Shown one piece after another: positions 58,738-64,000 of a stretch of 64,000 bases of DNA. The DNA is from Mixta hanseatica. Its GTDB lineage: Bacteria > Pseudomonadota > Gammaproteobacteria > Enterobacterales > Enterobacteriaceae. The position numbers and the translations under genes are program-made. Where the stretch lies: NCBI RefSeq assembly GCF_023517775.1, contig NZ_CP082904.1, positions 1,922,001-1,986,000 on the forward strand, given 5' to 3'. The stretch's first letter is position 1. Each line of letters begins with the position of its first letter. The notes beneath the pieces were generated by a model. It ran no database searches and was not told where the DNA came from. It was given only the letters and a program-made list of their open reading frames with translations.

Positions 58738-60173
58738 TATTTAATTCCTCCCAGTTCATCTTTCTTAGGCTCATCCAGCGACTCATCGGCAGCAGAGAGC
58801 GGTCGGGCTGGCGTACGCGGCGTGCCCGGACCACCGTGCGGCGCGTGATCGACAAACGGCTGCGGCCCGCGACCTACCAGCTTCAGCAGGTAAACCAGAC
58901 CAACGCCGAACACCGAGGCATAAACCAGAATAAAGGCCAGCAGACTGATCGACATATGCAGTGTGCCGTGATTGGAAACCGCATCGCGGGTACGCAACAG
59001 GCCATAGACCACCCACGGCTGACGGCCGATTTCGGTGGTAAACCAGCCAGCCAGAATCGCCAGCAGGCCAGACGGCCCCATAATCAGCACAAAACGATGG
59101 AACAGACGCTGATCGTACAGTCGCTTACGCAGGCGCAGCACCAGACTCCAGACGCCCGCCAGAATCATCAGCAGACCCAGCGCCACCATAATGCGGAACG
59201 ACCAGAACACGATCGTCGAGTTAGGACGATCTTCTGGCGGGAAACTTTTCAGCGCCGGGATCTGCTTGGTCAGGCTGTGGGTCAGGATAATACTGCCCAG
59301 CACCGGCACCTCCAGCGCATACTTTGTCTCTTCCGCCTGCATATCGGGCAGACCGAACAGAATTAGCGGCGTCGGCTCGCCGGGGGTGTTTTCCCAGTGG
59401 CCTTCAATCGCGGCGATTTTCGCCGGCTGATGTTCCAGCGTATTCAGACCGTGCGCATCGCCAATACCCGCCTGAATCGGCGCCACAATCAGCGCCATCC
59501 ACATCGCCATTGAGAACATGCGCTTAATCGCCGGGCTTTTATTGCCGCGCAGCAGATGCCAGGCACCGGACGCGCCGACAAAAAAGGCGGTCGACAGGAA
59601 CGAAGCGGTAGCCATATGCAGCAGGCGATAAGGGAAGGAGGGGTTAAACACGACCTTAAACCACTCCGCCGGGATCAGCTGGCCGTTAACCACCTCATAC
59701 CCCTGCGGCGTATGCATAAAGCTGTTGGAGGCGAGGATCCAGAAGGTAGACATTAGCGTACCCAGCGCCACCATACAGGTAGAGAAAAAGTGCAGGCCCG
59801 GCCCCACGCGGTTCCAGCCAAACATCATCACGCCAAGGAAACCCGCTTCCAGGAAGAAGGCGGTCAGCACTTCATAGGTCAGCAGCGGGCCGGTAATACT
59901 GCCGGCAAAAGCGGAGAATCCGCTCCAGTTGGTCCCAAACTGATAGGCCATCACCAGACCCGAGACCACGCCCATACCAAAGTTCACTGCAAAAATTTTC
60001 AACCAGAAATGATACAGGTCGCGCCAGGTGTCATTACGGGTTTTCAGCCATAACGCTTCCAGCACCATCAGAAAACTGGCGAGGCCAATGGTAATAGCCG
60101 GAAAAATTATGTGAAAAGAGACCGTGAACGCAAATTGTATCCTTGCCAGTTCGAATGCGTCTAAACCGAACAT
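58737..60173 (-). CDS. cioA: Cytochrome bd-type quinol oxidase subunit I (CioA/CydA)
   Basis: A 478-residue subunit that carries the hemes and quinol site. Heme-ligand regions are visible (ARIQFAFTVSFHIIFPA with the conserved His, NFGMGVVSGLVMAYQFG and GWFTTEIGRQPW). The quinol (Q) loop is short, so it is of the CIO type; E. coli CydA has 522 residues. Start at ATG 60173 with GAGGTGGCT upstream; an in-frame codon 60 bases earlier is rejected. The oxidase reduces oxygen with quinol without pumping protons and is likely cyanide-tolerant (inference). Confidence 0.93.
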   Translation of the reverse strand: MFGLDAFELARIQFAFTVSFHIIFPAITIGLASFLMVLEALWLKTRNDTWRDLYHFWLKIFAVNFGMGVVSGLVMAYQFGTNWSGFSAFAGSITGPLLTYEVLTAFFLEAGFLGVMMFGWNRVGPGLHFFSTCMVALGTLMSTFWILASNSFMHTPQGYEVVNGQLIPAEWFKVVFNPSFPYRLLHMATASFLSTAFFVGASGAWHLLRGNKSPAIKRMFSMAMWMALIVAPIQAGIGDAHGLNTLEHQPAKIAAIEGHWENTPGEPTPLILFGLPDMQAEETKYALEVPVLGSIILTHSLTKQIPALKSFPPEDRPNSTIVFWSFRIMVALGLLMILAGVWSLVLRLRKRLYDQRLFHRFVLIMGPSGLLAILAGWFTTEIGRQPWVVYGLLRTRDAVSNHGTLHMSISLLAFILVYASVFGVGLVYLLKLVGRGPQPFVDHAPHGGPGTPRTPARPLSAADESLDEPKKDELGGIK

Positions 60174-60327
60174 AGCCACCTCGATATGTACATTATTAAG
60201 CTTCCAAAAGGGATAAGACCTTGCCGATAACACAACAAGTGTAGAAGAGGGATTAGTGAACCACAGAAATGATAGCTATAACAGAAACAGAAAATAAGGA
60301 TTCATCTATAACAGTTATCGCTTCCGG

Positions 60328-60344
60328 CGCACTATTTTGATGCG
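60328..60344 (+). promoter_or_regulatory. Putative NtrC-binding dyad upstream of astC
   Basis: CGCACTATTTTGATGCG fits the NtrC consensus TGCACY-N5-GRTGCA except at the outermost base on each side. It lies about 230 bp before the -24 element, a distance suited to enhancer action by looping. Confidence 0.6.
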
Positions 60345-60573
60345 CACTGCCTTTTTACCGTGCTTGTTCTGCCCAGTTTTAACAGCAAATGTTATTCAGG
60401 ATCACAAAAGCAATATTTAATTTTATCCCTGCATAATTCCGCTATTTGATCTGCCGTTTATGGTGCCGCATCAGATATTTATTCACTATTTATGCAATTA
60501 ATGTGAATACCGTTAGCCTGTAACTGATTGATTTTTGGTTAGCTAACCTGTTTTATGCATTTTAAACGCTGGC

Positions 60574-60589
60574 TGGCACAAAGCATGCA
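60574..60589 (+). promoter_or_regulatory. Sigma-54 promoter of the ast operon
   Basis: TGGCACAAAGCATGCA has GG and GC ten bases apart, as in TGGCAC-N5-TTGCA with one mismatch in the -12 part. It is 85 bp before the astC start. The E. coli ast operon is also read from a sigma-54 promoter under nitrogen limitation. Confidence 0.75.
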
Positions 60590-60673
60590 CTCTAGAGTAG
60601 AGCTGCAATGAATCAATTCATTAACATAATTTAAACTTTTGATTCACCCGCCGGGTGATGCTATGAGGCCGCT

Positions 60674-61890
60674 ATGCAACAGTCAGTTTCTCGTCAGGAT
60701 TTCGATCGCTGGATGGTTCCCGCTTATTCACCCGCCAGTTTTGTGCCGGAGCGTGCGGAAGGCTCGATGCTGTGGGATCAAAACGGTAAAGATTATATCG
60801 ATTTTGCCGGCGGTATCGCCGTTAATGCGCTGGGCCATGCGCATCCTGAACTTCAGCAGGCGCTCACACAGCAGGCGGCCAAACTCTGGCATACCGGCAA
60901 TGGCTATACCAATGCGCCGATCTTGCGCCTGGCGAAGCAGCTAATTGACGCCACCTTTGCCGAGCGGGTCTTCTTCTGCAACTCCGGAGCCGAAGCCAAC
61001 GAAGCCGCGTTGAAGCTGGCACGTAAATATGCCCACGACAACGTCGGGCCGGAAAAAAGCAACATCATCGCTTTCAAAAACGCCTTCCACGGCCGCACGC
61101 TGTTTACCGTTACGGCTGGCGGCCAGCCCGCCTATTCGAAAGATTTCGCGCCGCTGCCGGGCGGTATTGACCATGCGGTATTTAACGATCTTGAGTCCGT
61201 CGCGCGCTTGATTAATGACCAGACCGCCGCGGTGATCGTCGAGCCGATTCAGGGCGAAGGCGGCGTACTGCCAGCCGAACCCGCTTTCCTGCGCGGGCTG
61301 CGCGAACTGTGCGATCGCCATAACGCACTGCTGATTTTTGATGAAGTGCAGAGCGGCGTCGGCCGTACCGGTTCGCTGTATGCCTATATGCACTACGGCG
61401 TAACGCCGGATATTTTGAGCACCGCTAAGGCGCTGGGTGGCGGTTTCCCGATTGGCGCGATGCTCACCACAGAAAAACTCGGCGCGGCGCTGAATGTCGG
61501 CAGTCACGGCACCACCTACGGCGGCAACCCGCTGGCGGGCGCGGTAGGCGGCAAAGTGATGGAGCTGATCAATCGCCCGGAGGTGCTGGCGGGGGTGCAG
61601 CAGCGTCATCAGTGGTTTGTTGCCGGCCTGAGCGCCATTAATCAGCGCCTGCATCTGTTTAAAGAGATCCGCGGTCTCGGTCTGCTGATTGGCGGCGTAT
61701 TAAACGAAGACTTCAGCGGCAAGGCAAAACAGTTCAGCCTGGCGGCGGCGGAAGAGGGCGTAATGGTGCTGATTGCAGGCGCGAATGTGGTGCGCTTTGC
61801 GCCGTCGCTGATCATTAGCGAGCAGGATGTCAAAGAGGGGCTGGCCCGCTTTGAACGCGCCTGCGAGTCGGTTATTAAAGGAGCGTCGTG

Positions 61891-61891
<1 letters not shown>
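60674..61891 (+). CDS. astC: Succinylornithine transaminase AstC
   Basis: A 405-residue class III PLP aminotransferase. The PLP lysine is in [13 protein letters not shown], and the [17 protein letters not shown] and [12 protein letters not shown] segments are intact. It converts succinylornithine to succinylglutamate semialdehyde in the arginine succinyltransferase pathway. It resembles ArgD and can act as acetylornithine aminotransferase, but the astA and astD neighbours support AstC. The stop overlaps astA by one to four bases depending on the astA start. Confidence 0.95.

Positions 61892-64000
<2,109 letters not shown>

Larger units (their letters stand above)
60174..60673. other. cioA-astC intergenic region
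   Basis: 500 bp between divergent operons. The right half holds the astC sigma-54 promoter (60574-60589) and an NtrC-like dyad further left (60328-60344). The promoter of cioA must be near 60180-60300, but no convincing -35/-10 was identified. No ORF or RNA gene was seen. Confidence 0.65.

Noticed and set aside
57703..58848. 381-codon open frame antisense to cioB
   Set aside because: Low-complexity Gln/Arg/His protein; shadow of the real oxidase gene.

Overview
The window comes from an enterobacterial chromosome, most likely an Erwiniaceae member of the Pantoea/Mixta type. The housekeeping block ychF-pth-ychH-prs-ispE-lolB-hemA-prfA-prmC-sirB2-sirB1-kdsA-chaA-chaB-chaC follows the E. coli gene order and the proteins closely resemble E. 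coli ones. Accessory loci differ: an Lrp/LysE pair, a CIO-type bd oxidase, a complete nitrate assimilation operon and the ast arginine-catabolism operon. The genus is an inference.

Layout. 1-1047: end of ycdX, then ycdY. 1129-9402: transport and metabolism genes (LysE exporter with its Lrp-type regulator, a class III CoA-transferase, an EamA exporter, a class I glutamine amidotransferase, an aldehyde dehydrogenase, a MocA-XdhC pair and a small unknown protein). 9475-11031: a chemoreceptor gene interrupted by an in-frame amber codon. 11198-12957: a LysR regulator divergent from a short-chain dehydrogenase. 12979-16975: a small, visibly AT-rich, decaying island between two 26-27 bp repeats, holding a DUF3289 gene cut by IS1, a small antitoxin-like ORF convergent with a class I-like Fic gene, and a wrecked P4-type integrase. 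17033-32402: the conserved ychF-to-chaC block, in which an EAL-like gene and a diguanylate cyclase flank pth-ychH.

32413-41495: an incomplete type VI secretion-like cluster on the minus strand. It has lipoprotein, TssL with an OmpA domain, short TssM, TagF, FHA protein TagH, PP2C phosphatase, an unknown exported protein and a Ser/Thr kinase, but no sheath, tube, baseplate or ClpV genes. 41870-43657: a second chemoreceptor. 43823-55796: nasR plus a nas operon (nitrate ABC transporter, a fused NasC-NirB-NirD protein, nitrate reductase NasA and a uroporphyrinogen methyltransferase). 56000-57433: ychO. In E. coli ychO lies close to chaC, so about 23 kb of accessory DNA separates them here. 57556-60173: cyanide-insensitive-type bd oxidase CioAB with a DUF2474 small subunit. 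60674-64000: astC-astA-astD, running off the window.

Regulation is most visible in nitrogen metabolism. Sigma-54 (-24/-12) promoters can be read upstream of nasR, the nas structural operon and astC, with NtrC-like dyads near the latter two. The nas leader carries two hexaloop hairpins followed by an intrinsic terminator, the arrangement expected for antitermination by the ANTAR-domain protein NasR. No rRNA or tRNA genes and no CRISPR arrays were seen.
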